Source: UBA5951 sp012269555 (GTDB lineage: Bacteria; Pseudomonadota; Alphaproteobacteria; Puniceispirillales; Puniceispirillaceae). Taken from it: a stretch of 64,000 nucleotides of DNA. The notes beneath the pieces are model-generated. The model was not told the origin of the DNA. It made no database searches and was given only the letters and a program-made list of their open reading frames with translations. Of this stretch, positions 37,179 to 46,601 are shown piece by piece (position 1 is the stretch's first letter; each line of letters opens with the position of its first letter). The stretch is taken from the NCBI GenBank assembly GCA_038147755.1, contig JAYQTS010000008.1:124001-188000 (forward strand). Reading direction: 5' to 3'. Both the position numbers and the translations under genes were made by a program.

Positions 37179-37985
37179 ATGAAAGCTGAGCATTTTACGA
37201 GACCGGTAAAAATAGGTATTATAAATTGGCGTGGAATGTATACCTTATACTGCAAAGAAGTTCATCGTTTCATGAAGGTTTCATTGCAGACGCTCGCAGC
37301 CCCAGTTGTAACATCTGCACTCTTTATGCTCGTTTTTACGCTTGCATTAGAGGGAAGAACAAGTGCTTTTGAAGATGCAACTTATATGCAATTTCTTGCT
37401 CCTGGGTTAGCTATGATGGCAGTTCTTCAAAATGCGTTCGCTAATACCTCCTCCTCAATTATTATTGGCAAGGTGCAAGGAAACATAGTTGATATCTTAA
37501 TGCCGCCTTTAGGTTCATTTGAATTACTAGTTGCCTTTTTGTTTGGAGGTATAACACGAGGGGTGTTCGTTGGCATAATAAGTATAACAATACTTTCTTT
37601 TATTGGTAAAACAGGTTTTCCTCATCATATAGTAGTAGCAACAGCATTTCTATTGCTAGGCTCTTGCGCGATGTCACTCGTAGGAATTTTAGCAGGTATT
37701 TGGGCTAATAAGTTTGACTCATTAGCTGCTATTACCAACTTCGTAATTCAACCGCTATCTTTTTTATCTGGTACATTTTATTCGATTGATAGATTGCCCG
37801 ATACGGTTGAACGATTTGCTATTTTTAACCCATTTTTTTTAGTTATAGACGGATTTAGGTATGGCATTTTGGGCATTAGTGATAGCTCAGTCATATTTGG
37901 ATTATTTGTTTTATTTATTTTAAATGTGGCTTTATTTATTACAAGCTATTATGTCCTTGAGTCAGGGTATAAGCTTAAATCGTAA
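37179..37985 (+). CDS. ABC-2 type transporter permease
   Basis: 268 residues with about six membrane segments. It matches ABC-2 permeases of the YadH/NodJ type: an N-terminal RGMYTLYCKEVHRF, the cytoplasmic EF-like SSSIIIGKVQGNIVDILM segment, and the conserved SFLSGTFYSIDRLP followed by NPFFLVIDGFRYG. No ABC ATPase gene is adjacent, so its partner is encoded elsewhere. Substrate unknown. dcd follows 30 bases later on the same strand. Confidence 0.88.
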   Translation: MKAEHFTRPVKIGIINWRGMYTLYCKEVHRFMKVSLQTLAAPVVTSALFMLVFTLALEGRTSAFEDATYMQFLAPGLAMMAVLQNAFANTSSSIIIGKVQGNIVDILMPPLGSFELLVAFLFGGITRGVFVGIISITILSFIGKTGFPHHIVVATAFLLLGSCAMSLVGILAGIWANKFDSLAAITNFVIQPLSFLSGTFYSIDRLPDTVERFAIFNPFFLVIDGFRYGILGISDSSVIFGLFVLFILNVALFITSYYVLESGYKLKS

Positions 37986-38015
37986 GTGTAATAGATATTA
38001 AAGGATAAATGTTTG

Positions 38016-39128
38016 ATGAATGTATCTACTGGTGTGTTGCCCAGTCAAACTTTGTCTGCACTTATTCAGCAGGAAGTAATAAAGGCGTCAACGCCGTTTG
38101 AACCTGGGCAGATTCAACCTGCTAGTCTTGACCTGCGTTTGGGTAGTAAAGCTTGGAGAATTCAGGCTTCATTTCTACCCGGCGCAGAGTCAATGGTAAC
38201 AGATAAAATTGATAAATTTGCGTTACACGAGTTGGATTTAACAAAGGGGGCTGTTTTAGAAAAAGGATGTGTTTATCTGGTTGAGCTGCAAGAAAGCTTG
38301 AATTTACCAGATACAGTGGGTGGCATGGCTAACCCAAAAAGTTCTACAGGTCGTCTAGATGTATTTACTAGGCTAATTACAGATTATGCTTGTGAATTCG
38401 AAATAATTAATAAGGGTTATTCAGGACCTCTTTACGCAGAAATATCGCCTCGAACTTTTTCTGTGCTCGTAAGAACAGGCTCACGATTGTCTCAAGTGCG
38501 TCTTCGTTCTGGTTCGAAGATCATTGATGATGACGAGCTGATATTGCTTCAGCGGGAATTTAGTTTAGTAAGGTCTGAAGGCAATATTTCTGTTTCAGCT
38601 TTGATTAATGATGGTATCGGGTTGTCAGTTAATTTACAAAGTGAATCACAAAATGACATTATAGGATGGAGAGCTCGAAAACATGCGGGTTTAATTGACG
38701 TAGATAAAATAGGCAGATTAGATAAACTTCGATTTTGGGAGGCTGTTACAACAACTGACTTGGTGGGTGGTGGTCTAGTCCTTAATCCAGATGAATTCTA
38801 TATTCTAGCAAGTCGAGAATTTGTGTGTGTACCCGAAAATTTTGCAGCTGAAATGAGACCCTATGATACTAGAGTGGGTGAATTTAGAGCCCACTATGCG
38901 GGTTTTTTTGATCCTGGGTTTGGTTTTGGTTCTGTTGACGTTGGGAAAACTAGGGCCGTTCTTGAAGTGCGCTCACATGACGTTCCATTTTTAGTTGAGC
39001 AAGATCAAATCGTTTGTCGTTTAGTGTACGAACCTATGTCGGAAACACCTAAAAGTTTATATGGAGCAATGCAATCGGTATCAAATTACCAATCTCAAGG
39101 ATTAAAATTGGCAAAGCATTTTAAGTAA
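38016..39128 (+). CDS. dcd: 2'-deoxycytidine 5'-triphosphate deaminase, tandem-domain type
   Basis: 370 residues from the ATG at 38016, which has AAGGA about ten bases upstream. The length is about twice that of the single-domain E. coli Dcd. Two dUTPase-like folds are visible: IQPASLDLRLGSKAWR and GMANPKSSTGRLDVFTR in the first half; RPYDTRVGEFRAHYAGFFDPGFGFG, split over strands, in the second. This long form is typical of alphaproteobacteria. It supplies dUTP for thymidylate synthesis. It follows the permease gene. Confidence 0.9.
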   Translation: MNVSTGVLPSQTLSALIQQEVIKASTPFEPGQIQPASLDLRLGSKAWRIQASFLPGAESMVTDKIDKFALHELDLTKGAVLEKGCVYLVELQESLNLPDTVGGMANPKSSTGRLDVFTRLITDYACEFEIINKGYSGPLYAEISPRTFSVLVRTGSRLSQVRLRSGSKIIDDDELILLQREFSLVRSEGNISVSALINDGIGLSVNLQSESQNDIIGWRARKHAGLIDVDKIGRLDKLRFWEAVTTTDLVGGGLVLNPDEFYILASREFVCVPENFAAEMRPYDTRVGEFRAHYAGFFDPGFGFGSVDVGKTRAVLEVRSHDVPFLVEQDQIVCRLVYEPMSETPKSLYGAMQSVSNYQSQGLKLAKHFK

Positions 39129-39136
39129 AGTTTTTG

Positions 39137-39166
39137 TAAACATTCCTTGACAAATTATCGTATAAT
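39137..39166 (+). promoter_or_regulatory. Candidate promoter for argD-argF-hslO
   Basis: A perfect -10 TATAAT (39161-39166) lies 92 bases before argD, with TAAACA (39137-39142, four matches to TTGACA) at an 18-base spacing. The -10 is flanked by a TTGAC / GTCAA inverted pair (39147-39151 and 39169-39173) that could be an operator. This is pattern matching only. Confidence 0.45.
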
Positions 39167-39257
39167 GCGTCAAGAGAATCGCATACCAGTCAAAAAGGCA
39201 TATCTACATCCATTAGAATCAAGTTAATATTGATTTTTGATTTAGGATAAGAATTTC

Positions 39258-40454
39258 ATGGAAAAACAAACACCCAGTTATCAAGATGCAAGTATGCCTA
39301 CCTATGGCAGAATCGATCTAAGTTTTGTTAAAGGTGAAGGGTGCTATCTCGTAACGGATGACGATAAAAGGTTTCTTGATTGTGCATCTGGAATTGCCGT
39401 TAATACTCTTGGGCACTGTCACCCAAAATTGATTGAAACACTTAACAAACAATCGAAAATGCTTTGGCATACTTCTAATCTCTACAGAATCCCAGAACAA
39501 GAACGTCTTGCTTATCGTCTTGCTAAGGCTTGTAAGCTTGACCAGGTTTTTTTCTGTAATTCTGGGGCAGAAGCTAATGAGGCTTCTGTAAAAATGGCTC
39601 GGAGGTTTCAATATCGAAGAAACAAAGTAGCAAAAACGAATATCCTTTGCGCTGAGGGAGCATTTCATGGTCGCACCTTAGGAATGTTATCAGCCACATC
39701 AAACCCAGTTTATCGTGAAGGTTTTGGGGAGAGTGTATCTGGTTTTGAGCATGTTTCATTTGGCAATCTGAACGAGCTAAGGAACGCTATTAATGAGAAA
39801 ACTGCTGCGATTATGATTGAGCCCATTCAAGGGGAAGGTGGTGTGAATGTAGCTGCAGAGCGATATTTACAGGGTTTGAGAGAAGCAGCTGATGAATTTG
39901 GAGCACTTCTTATTGCAGATGAAGTTCAGACAGGTATGGGAAGGACAGGAACTCTTTTTGCATTTCAGCAATCAGGGATTCAGCCTGATATCGTAGCTCT
40001 TGCCAAGGGTCTTGGTGGTGGATTTCCAGTTGGAGCAGTTGTTGCTAGAGAAGAAGTTGGAAACGCAATGGGACCCGGCAGTCATGGTTCTACTTTTGGC
40101 GGAAATCCACTCGCCATGGCTGTTGCAAATTGTGTTCTTGACGTTCTGGAGGAAGATGATTTCTTACAAAATGTTCGAGATGTATCATCTTATTTAGAAT
40201 ATCGTTTGAATAAATTACTTGTACTTTATCCAAAGTTTATATCTCAAATAAAGGGTCTTGGCCTTTTGCGTGGTATTGGGTTAACTGAAAATTTAACTGC
40301 TGCGAACCTCTCTGCCGCTTTAAGAATAAGAGGAATTTTGACTGTTCCTGCAGGCCTAAACACTCTCCGTATTTTGCCTCCGCTGATTATTACTAAACAA
40401 GAGATTGATGTATTTAGCGATGCCTTAACAGAGTGCTTTGAAGAAGCAAGTTAG
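39258..40454 (+). CDS. argD: Acetylornithine aminotransferase
   Basis: 398 residues. Class III PLP aminotransferase with FLDCASGIAVNTLGHCHP near 35-52, NSGAEANEASVKMAR near 100, and the PLP lysine at about K250 in ALAKGLGGGFPVGA. It makes acetylornithine in arginine synthesis and may double in lysine synthesis (succinyl-DAP), supplying lysA. It is followed by argF and hslO, a familiar alphaproteobacterial order. Confidence 0.96.
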   Translation: MEKQTPSYQDASMPTYGRIDLSFVKGEGCYLVTDDDKRFLDCASGIAVNTLGHCHPKLIETLNKQSKMLWHTSNLYRIPEQERLAYRLAKACKLDQVFFCNSGAEANEASVKMARRFQYRRNKVAKTNILCAEGAFHGRTLGMLSATSNPVYREGFGESVSGFEHVSFGNLNELRNAINEKTAAIMIEPIQGEGGVNVAAERYLQGLREAADEFGALLIADEVQTGMGRTGTLFAFQQSGIQPDIVALAKGLGGGFPVGAVVAREEVGNAMGPGSHGSTFGGNPLAMAVANCVLDVLEEDDFLQNVRDVSSYLEYRLNKLLVLYPKFISQIKGLGLLRGIGLTENLTAANLSAALRIRGILTVPAGLNTLRILPPLIITKQEIDVFSDALTECFEEAS

Positions 40455-40491
40455 AAACATTAAATACATAAAAAAATTAAAGGAAAAATGC

Positions 40492-41394
40492 ATGTCAGCA
40501 AATTTTATTGATATTGCGGATTATAAAACTAAACAACTTAATGATATTCTACTTGTAGCGCATCAGATTAAATCTGGATTGATTTCACCAACTCCTTTGC
40601 TGAATAAAACGATAGCAATGATTTTTGAAAAAAGTTCTACAAGGACGAGAATATCATTTGAAGTTGGAATTAAACAACTTGGGGGCACACCTTTGGTTTT
40701 AACTTCAAATGATATGCAACTATCGAGAGGGGAAACTATTGCTGACACTGCAAGGGTTATGTCAAGGTATGTTGATGCTGTGATGATTCGTGCTCAATCT
40801 CACAAAACCCTCCTTGAGTTTAAAGAAAATTCTGAAATTCCTATAATAAATGGTCTTACTAATGTCTCTCATCCTTGTCAGATTATGGCAGATATTATGA
40901 CTATTCAAGAAAACTTCAATTGTATTGAAGGATTAAATATTTCCTGGTTTGGAGATTCAAACAATGTCCTAAAAAGTTGGATTGACGCTGCTACAAAATT
41001 TAAATTTAATTTGCGTATAGCTAGTCCAAAGGGTTATCAACCGAATCAAAAGCTTATAAAAACGGCTATTGATTCAGGAGCACAAATTAATCTTTATGAA
41101 GATAGTCATAAGGCAGCTCTTGATGCTGATGTTTTGATAACAGATGTTTGGATATCTATGGGGGATGAGGAAGGTACTAGATTGAGGGACCTAAAACCCT
41201 ATCAGGTCAACTCAAAACTATTTGAATTAGCTCATTCTGACGCCATTTTTCTGCATTGTTTACCTGCTGTTAGAGGTAATGAAGTGACCGAAGACGTTAT
41301 TGATGGTCCACAAAGCAAGGTTATTGAAGAGGCAGAAAATAGGCTCCACGCGCAAAAAGCCATTCTCTGTCATTTATTTAATTATAAAATTTAA
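40492..41394 (+). CDS. argF: Ornithine carbamoyltransferase
   Basis: 300 residues from the ATG at 40492 (MSANFID), which has AGGA 7 bases upstream. An upstream extension to 40438 overlaps argD and lacks family similarity. Carbamoyl-phosphate binding SSTRTR, the HPCQ segment and FLHCLPAVRG are all present. It forms citrulline from ornithine and carbamoyl phosphate; argH in this window carries the pathway onward after argG. Confidence 0.96.
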   Translation: MSANFIDIADYKTKQLNDILLVAHQIKSGLISPTPLLNKTIAMIFEKSSTRTRISFEVGIKQLGGTPLVLTSNDMQLSRGETIADTARVMSRYVDAVMIRAQSHKTLLEFKENSEIPIINGLTNVSHPCQIMADIMTIQENFNCIEGLNISWFGDSNNVLKSWIDAATKFKFNLRIASPKGYQPNQKLIKTAIDSGAQINLYEDSHKAALDADVLITDVWISMGDEEGTRLRDLKPYQVNSKLFELAHSDAIFLHCLPAVRGNEVTEDVIDGPQSKVIEEAENRLHAQKAILCHLFNYKI

Positions 41395-41438
41395 TAATGA
41401 AAGATTAATTTAAGACAAGACTATTTTGGTGAAAAAAA

Positions 41439-42401
41439 ATGGAATTTATTAAAGGTGAAAACGACTTAAAGTCATCGGATGAAATTACTGCACCACCGTT
41501 AAATAGTTTTGTCCTTCCTTTTTATTTAACTGGAAGCCCAACTCTAGAAACTCCGAAAATAAGAGGTCGGATTTGTCGATTAGTTAAACCAGTTACGCAA
41601 ATTCTAAATCGACATAATTATCCTGATCCTATTAATTCAATTTTAGCAGAAGCAATGGTTGTTACATCTTGTTTATCAACAACCTTTAAGTTGGACGGGA
41701 TTATTACACTACAAGCAAAGGGAGATGGACCTTTAACAACTTTATTCTGTGATGTCACTAATGAAGGAAATTTAAGATCATATGCGGCTTATGACGAAAA
41801 GGCATTTGAGCAGAAGCAATTTCTGCAAAATGATGAACTTACAACACTGATGGCTGATGGATACATGGCATTTACAATTGAACAAAGCGGCCCAAGTAAA
41901 AGATACCAAGGAATTGTTGAATTATCAGGCAAAACAGTTGCAGACTCAGTTACCGTTTGGTTTAAAAATTCTGAACAAATTTACACAGAATTAATTACAT
42001 CAGTAAAAAAAGTGGGTGATTTGTGGGTGGCGGCAACATTGTTGATCCAAAAAATAGCAGATGAGGGTGGGGTGGAAAATAGAGTACCTGATTATGATAT
42101 AGAAGTTTGGAACAATGCAAAAATGTTCGCTCAAACAATAACTAAGGAAGAGTTAACAGATCCAAAATTAAAGCTTGAAGTAATCCTTTTTAGATTATTT
42201 AACGAGCTTGGGGTATACATTCAGTCACCGCGTTCTATAAATGATCGATGTCGCTGTAATAACGAAAAAGTTGAAACTATACTCCGTTCGATTGATAAAG
42301 ATGAGTTAGTCAAACTGACAGATGAGAATGATAATCTGGTTGTAGATTGTGAGTTTTGTAAAAAAAGACGTGTATTCTCTTCTAGTTTAAGGTCACATTA
42401 A
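41439..42401 (+). CDS. hslO: Hsp33 redox-regulated chaperone
   Basis: 320 residues. Family segments include FYLTGSPTLETPKIRGR, VVTSCLSTTFKLDGI and QAKGDGPL. Near the C-terminus the redox zinc centre is visible as CRC (in NDRCRCNNEK) and CEFC (VDCEFCKKR). Hsp33 is a holdase activated by oxidative disulfide formation. It follows argF by 44 bases. The C-terminal tail is short after CEFC, but the frame appears sound. Confidence 0.93.
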   Translation: MEFIKGENDLKSSDEITAPPLNSFVLPFYLTGSPTLETPKIRGRICRLVKPVTQILNRHNYPDPINSILAEAMVVTSCLSTTFKLDGIITLQAKGDGPLTTLFCDVTNEGNLRSYAAYDEKAFEQKQFLQNDELTTLMADGYMAFTIEQSGPSKRYQGIVELSGKTVADSVTVWFKNSEQIYTELITSVKKVGDLWVAATLLIQKIADEGGVENRVPDYDIEVWNNAKMFAQTITKEELTDPKLKLEVILFRLFNELGVYIQSPRSINDRCRCNNEKVETILRSIDKDELVKLTDENDNLVVDCEFCKKRRVFSSSLRSH

Positions 42402-42514
42402 AAATTTGTCATATTTCAAGATTTAAGACTTTTAGATTGAAACTTAATTATTATGAGATACCATTATTTATGTCATTGTATTTAACTCAATAATTGACAA
42501 ATGGGAGAGAATTG

Positions 42515-43096
42515 ATGCGTTTTTCTATTTTAACAATGTTATTATGTATATTTTTCTCAGCATGCAGCCAGAAAATATATGATGAACCAAAAATTCCAAC
42601 ATTTCAATCATCCGATTTTCTACCACTATCAATTAATGCTAGAAAACTGGTAGTAATCCAAAATTGGAAAATGCCAGGTGAAGAGCCATTTAATGAGCAT
42701 CTTATTATGCCTAATCCTTCATCTGTGATAACAGAATGGGCTAGCAATACCTTATTACCCGCTGGTTCATCTGGAGATTTAACTCTGGATATTAGAAGAG
42801 CATCAATTATTATTACAGACATTCAACAAGCCGACTCAATTACAGGACAGTTTAAAGATAACCAAAAAAGTAAGATAGAAGTTGAAATGGCGGGGCAAAT
42901 CATGTGGATACAACCAGTAACAGCTCAGACAGGTTTTCTTGATGCGCGTTCTAAAAGTTCAACCACTGTCTCAGAATCTAGCAGTCCTCTTGATTTTGAC
43001 ATCGCTATTCAAGAAACAATTTTATCTGCACTTGCAGGTTTTGACAGAAAATTAAGGTTAGAAATTGAAAATCTAGATGGAATGATACTTCAATAG
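42515..43096 (+). CDS. Putative lipoprotein of unknown function
   Basis: 193 residues from the ATG at 42515, chosen because GGGAGA lies 6 bases before it and it gives a clean signal peptide. MRFSILTMLLCIFFSAC is a lipoprotein signal with the lipid-attached Cys at about residue 17. The mature part is mixed alpha/beta and contains NWKMPGEEPFNE and LDFDIAIQETILSALAGFDRKL. Conserved hypothetical proteins of this kind occur in alphaproteobacteria, but I cannot assign a function. It converges on trkH. Confidence 0.8.
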   Translation: MRFSILTMLLCIFFSACSQKIYDEPKIPTFQSSDFLPLSINARKLVVIQNWKMPGEEPFNEHLIMPNPSSVITEWASNTLLPAGSSGDLTLDIRRASIIITDIQQADSITGQFKDNQKSKIEVEMAGQIMWIQPVTAQTGFLDARSKSSTTVSESSSPLDFDIAIQETILSALAGFDRKLRLEIENLDGMILQ

Positions 43097-43107
43097 AATA
43101 GATAAAT

Positions 43108-44553
43108 TTAATTACGCCAAAAAAGTGGGTTTAGCATCACTAGAATAGTAAACAATTCCAAGCGTCCTAATAACATTCCAAAACACATAGCCCATTTGGC
43201 CATATCCGGAAGAGGATTAAAGCTTCCGTTAGGACCTATTATTTCCCCCAGACCTGGCCCAACATTTGAAATAGCGGTTGCAGCGCCTGAAAATGCAGTA
43301 GTGAAATCAAGCCCTGTGAACGCTAAAAATAAGGAAAGAAAAACAAAGCAAAGTATGTATAGGTAAAAGAAACCCATTACAGCATCCATAACAGATTCTG
43401 GAACGGGTTTATTATTGTAATAAGCAAGCACAACCCCATGGGGTCTGAGGAGTCTTGCAATTTGAACTTTAATTGTGCTTACTAAAACTTGAAGTCGAAA
43501 CATTTTTATCCCACAAGTTGTAGATCCGGCGCAACCACCCATAAACATCATTATCAATAACATCGTCGTGGAGAAACCACCCCATAGAGCAAAGTTTGCT
43601 GTCCCATAACCTGTTCCAGTAATAACCGAAATTGTATTGAAACTTGCTAAACGAATTGAATGAAGCCAGGTATTACCGGCCCTTCCAAGGTCGATAGTTA
43701 TTAATAATATCACTAAAATGGTAAGCACAAGGAACCATCGAACCTGAGGATCATTTATTAAGGCATGCCAACCACCTCTGGTTATTGCTAAATAATGAGC
43801 GAATGGCAAGCTACCAGCAATCATTCCGGACATAATTATGACTTCAATTGCAATTGAATCAAAGGCACCTATAGAAGAAGTTTTAGAAGAATAACCCCCT
43901 GTAGCTAAAGTTGTCATAGAATGGATCAACGCATCAAAGCTTGTCATCCCTGCAAGCCATAACATAAAAGCCCACATTAAGGTAAGAGTTGTATATACAG
44001 CAAAAATTCCCCCAGCCAACTGCCTAGCTCTGGGTATGGCATTATCACTAGCCTCGTAGGTTTCTGTTTTAAACAATTGCATGCCACCAACAGACAGTAC
44101 GGGTAAAATTGCGAGTGCCATTACAATAATGCCTATACCGCCAAGCCATTGAAGTAGAGCTCTCCAGAGAATGATTCCTGGTGACGCTAGCTCAATTGTT
44201 TGTAAAATAGTAGATCCAGTTGTTGTAATACCTGAAATCGATTCAAAAATGGCATCTGTAAAACTCAGCCTAAGGTCTGAAAAAACAAAAGGTAATGCTC
44301 CAAATATACCAGACAAAATCCATGCAAAATTTGTCAAAAGAAAAGCTTCTTTTAGCCCTAGATTCAGTTCCTGCTTATTTCTGTTTGTTAGCCAAAGCGA
44401 AATACCAATAAAACATGAAATAAGAGAAGCAGAGGCAAATCCGAACCAATTTTGAGATCGATATATGATATCGATAAACATTGGTATTAGCATAGTGAAT
44501 GACAAAATTGTAAGAAGTACACCAAGAATTGAAAAAACGGGCGCTATATTCAT
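43108..44553 (-). CDS. trkH: Trk potassium uptake protein TrkH
   Basis: 481 residues with about ten membrane segments. The selectivity-filter-like P-loops are visible: GISTTGSTI-type (here GITTTGSTIL), TLATGGYSSK, NTISVITGTGYGTANF and AISNVGPGLG, with GGCAGSTTCGIKMFRL as a conserved signature. It takes up K+ with the peripheral TrkA protein. No trkA is adjacent. The start is well placed and the frame intact. Confidence 0.94.
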   Translation of the reverse strand: MNIAPVFSILGVLLTILSFTMLIPMFIDIIYRSQNWFGFASASLISCFIGISLWLTNRNKQELNLGLKEAFLLTNFAWILSGIFGALPFVFSDLRLSFTDAIFESISGITTTGSTILQTIELASPGIILWRALLQWLGGIGIIVMALAILPVLSVGGMQLFKTETYEASDNAIPRARQLAGGIFAVYTTLTLMWAFMLWLAGMTSFDALIHSMTTLATGGYSSKTSSIGAFDSIAIEVIIMSGMIAGSLPFAHYLAITRGGWHALINDPQVRWFLVLTILVILLITIDLGRAGNTWLHSIRLASFNTISVITGTGYGTANFALWGGFSTTMLLIMMFMGGCAGSTTCGIKMFRLQVLVSTIKVQIARLLRPHGVVLAYYNNKPVPESVMDAVMGFFYLYILCFVFLSLFLAFTGLDFTTAFSGAATAISNVGPGLGEIIGPNGSFNPLPDMAKWAMCFGMLLGRLELFTILVMLNPLFWRN

Positions 44554-44667
44554 ATCAGCAATAAGCCTTTCTCAATTTAGCTATTCGCAGAATATATCGA
44601 AATAGTACAGAACTATCCATAAATAATGTCATTCTATCATTTTAATAATTAGAATTAACTTGAAAAA

Positions 44668-45288
44668 CTAGTTTCCCAGCTGAATATGTTTATAGAATCT
44701 ATCCTTTAGCAATGGATCTTTTTTAAATTCACCAGTGAACTGAGTTGTTATCATTGATACATTAGGCTTTTTGACACCTCTTGTAGTCATACATTGATGT
44801 TGTGCATCAATTAAAATGGCTACACCTTTTGGTTTAAGTGCACTTTGAATCGCATTCGATATTTGTGAAGTCATGGTTTCTTGAGTTTGTAATCTTTTGG
44901 AATATGAATCTAGTACTCTTGCTAATTTTGAAATACCGACCACTCTCTTATCTGGCAAGTAAGCAATATGTGCTTTCCCTAATATGGGAACTAAATGATG
45001 TTCACAGTGGCTTTGTACTGCAACATCTCTAAGCATTACCATGTCATCATATCCTTCTACTTCTTCAAAGGTTCGCTCCAGCATCTTTTCTGGGTCTTCT
45101 AAATAACCCGCAAAAAATTCTTCGTATGCTCTTACTACTCTTGCAGGGGTATCTAATAGACCTTCACGCAAAGGATTATCACCAGCCCAACGAAGCAAAA
45201 CTTCCACCGCTTTTTCAGCTTCTTCACGAGAGGGTTTATTGAGGCCTATGCTATTTTCAGCTTTTTCGGTGGTATCATATGGTGTCAT
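44668..45288 (-). CDS. folE: GTP cyclohydrolase I
   Basis: 206 residues. First step of folate synthesis, GTP to dihydroneopterin triphosphate. The zinc ligands are in VQSHCEHHLVPI (Cys near 95, His near 98) and in QHQCMTTRGV (Cys near 166). LLDTPARVVRAYEE and GISKLARVLDSYSKRLQTQE are signature segments. It stands apart from folB in the window. Upstream at 45387-45417 is an AT-rich hairpin in its probable leader. Confidence 0.96.
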   Translation of the reverse strand: MTPYDTTEKAENSIGLNKPSREEAEKAVEVLLRWAGDNPLREGLLDTPARVVRAYEEFFAGYLEDPEKMLERTFEEVEGYDDMVMLRDVAVQSHCEHHLVPILGKAHIAYLPDKRVVGISKLARVLDSYSKRLQTQETMTSQISNAIQSALKPKGVAILIDAQHQCMTTRGVKKPNVSMITTQFTGEFKKDPLLKDRFYKHIQLGN

Positions 45289-45386
45289 TTTACAGTCCCG
45301 TAAGTATTAAACATGACCATGATACGCAACATAATATGCGAACGATCATCTATTCACTAATTAATCCTGATTCTATCTCACTAGCG

Positions 45387-45417
45387 AAAAATTAAGTAAA
45401 AAAAACGCTTAATTTTT
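45387..45417. repeat. AT-rich perfect hairpin upstream of folE
   Basis: A perfect 10-bp inverted repeat, AAAAATTAAG and CTTAATTTTT, around an 11-base loop lies about 100 bases upstream of folE. It may terminate transcription of the small lipoprotein gene located upstream on the same strand, or it may be chance in AT-rich DNA. Confidence 0.35.
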
Positions 45418-45548
45418 ACCATTTTGTAAATCTAGTTGCAACTGGATATGTATTTAATCATTCAACTTTGATTTTTCTAAAAAGCACTTCAAATACTTAA
45501 AGCTTTTAAATAGTTTCTAATTTAAAGAAAATATTTTAGTGATTAAAT

Positions 45549-45662
45549 TTATTCGCTAGTGTTTATTTGTGCCCATTCTGGAACCCAAGCTGGGTACGAG
45601 CTACAAGCTGAAAACGCTAAAATTGTGGAAAATAAAAATGCAGTCAAAATTTTTTTAGACAT
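45549..45662 (-). CDS. Small lipoprotein, 37 residues
   Basis: A short frame on the minus strand with GAGA just before the ATG. It encodes a signal (MSKKILTAFLFSTILAF) ending in a good lipobox FSAC at Cys 20, followed by only 17 mature residues with the aromatic stretch YPAWVPEW. This is the size class of entericidins and similar tiny lipoproteins, although the mature sequence is different. I do not recognise the family. It stands alone between folE and the DJ-1-like gene. Confidence 0.6.
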   Translation of the reverse strand: MSKKILTAFLFSTILAFSACSSYPAWVPEWAQINTSE

Positions 45663-46039
45663 AATTCTCTCATTAATTTTGTTATAAATTGTTTTAAAGC
45701 ATGTAACCTTAGTTTGACTTCTAAAACAAGTAATAAATTTGTTTAATTTTTTGGTTTATGCAGCCATTTTTATTCTGTTGCTAAATAGTTAGGCTTGAAA
45801 AAACTTTCAGAATAGCATATATGGGTACCAAAATTATCCAATTTTTTTTTCTTTAAAAAATCAGCTCTATAATTTTGTTAAGAAAATATAAAGTACTGTA
45901 AAATTTATATTTTTCAGATATTTGTATTAATAAATTGGTAAAAAAACTAAAGTTTCGCATTAATTAAAGCCCTGCCAACCTTAGTTTTTTGGAATTAAAT
46001 TATACAAATTAATATCAGTAGGAAAAAGGACTAAGAGAA
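45663..46039. other. Intergenic region with a long-stem hairpin before the DJ-1-like gene
   Basis: 377 bases without a coding frame that I can support. The only structure I see is a perfect 10-bp inverted repeat (AAAAAACTAA at 45941-45950 and TTAGTTTTTT at 45981-45990). Its 30-base loop contains TTAATTAA and a GCCCTGCC stretch, and it ends about 50 bases before the next start. The second arm ends in a T run, so it could be a terminator-like leader element. Confidence 0.4.
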
Positions 46040-46576
46040 ATGAATAAAATTGATTCAGTTGAAAAAAAAATCGCAATGATGACAGAAAATGGTTTTAACG
46101 AAGCTGAATTTATCACATTACAAAAAGCTATTATGGGAAAAAATGCATATACAAAAATCATCTCATCTCATATTGGGCTTGTTTTTAGTGATCCAAAGAC
46201 AGGAAATGGAATTAGTTATGCTGTGGACCATGCGTTGTCAGAGACATTAGCCATAGATTATGATTGCTTAATGGTTGTTGGTGGTTCTGAACATATTGAG
46301 TTTCTTTGCGAGGAACCACATGCTATTAGATTGATGAGAGCTTTTTTACGAGAATCCATGCCTATACTTGTTGTGAGTGAAGGATCAAAACTATTACATG
46401 TTATTGGTGACACTCGATTTTCAGAACTATCTTGTGAGAATGAGGAATACTTGAATTCAGACTTTGTTTTTTGGAATATTAATGGTAAAGGACTCGATGC
46501 AACTTTTAAAATATTTTTTGAAACAGTTTGTTCTAAAAACTTAGAAAAAAGTGACAATAAAGGAGTCGCAGCATAA
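46040..46576 (+). CDS. DJ-1/PfpI-like protein lacking the nucleophile cysteine
   Basis: 178 residues. The layout follows the DJ-1/PfpI (class I glutamine amidotransferase-like) fold: VDHALSETLAIDYDCLMVVGGSEHIEF matches the lead-in to the GG loop, and RAFLRESMPILVVSEG corresponds to the nucleophile elbow. The usual AxCHG is here VVSEG, so the catalytic Cys is Ser or absent and the His is Glu. The protein is probably not a classical deglycase or protease. The ribosome site AAAAAGGA is good. DUF1289 follows. Confidence 0.7.
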   Translation: MNKIDSVEKKIAMMTENGFNEAEFITLQKAIMGKNAYTKIISSHIGLVFSDPKTGNGISYAVDHALSETLAIDYDCLMVVGGSEHIEFLCEEPHAIRLMRAFLRESMPILVVSEGSKLLHVIGDTRFSELSCENEEYLNSDFVFWNINGKGLDATFKIFFETVCSKNLEKSDNKGVAA

Positions 46577-46601
46577 ATTCTTTTCAGGACAAATCAAAAA
46601 T

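Noticed and set aside
40438..40491. Upstream extension of argF overlapping argD
   Set aside because: The ATG at 40492 has a good ribosome site and gives the normal OTC N-terminus.
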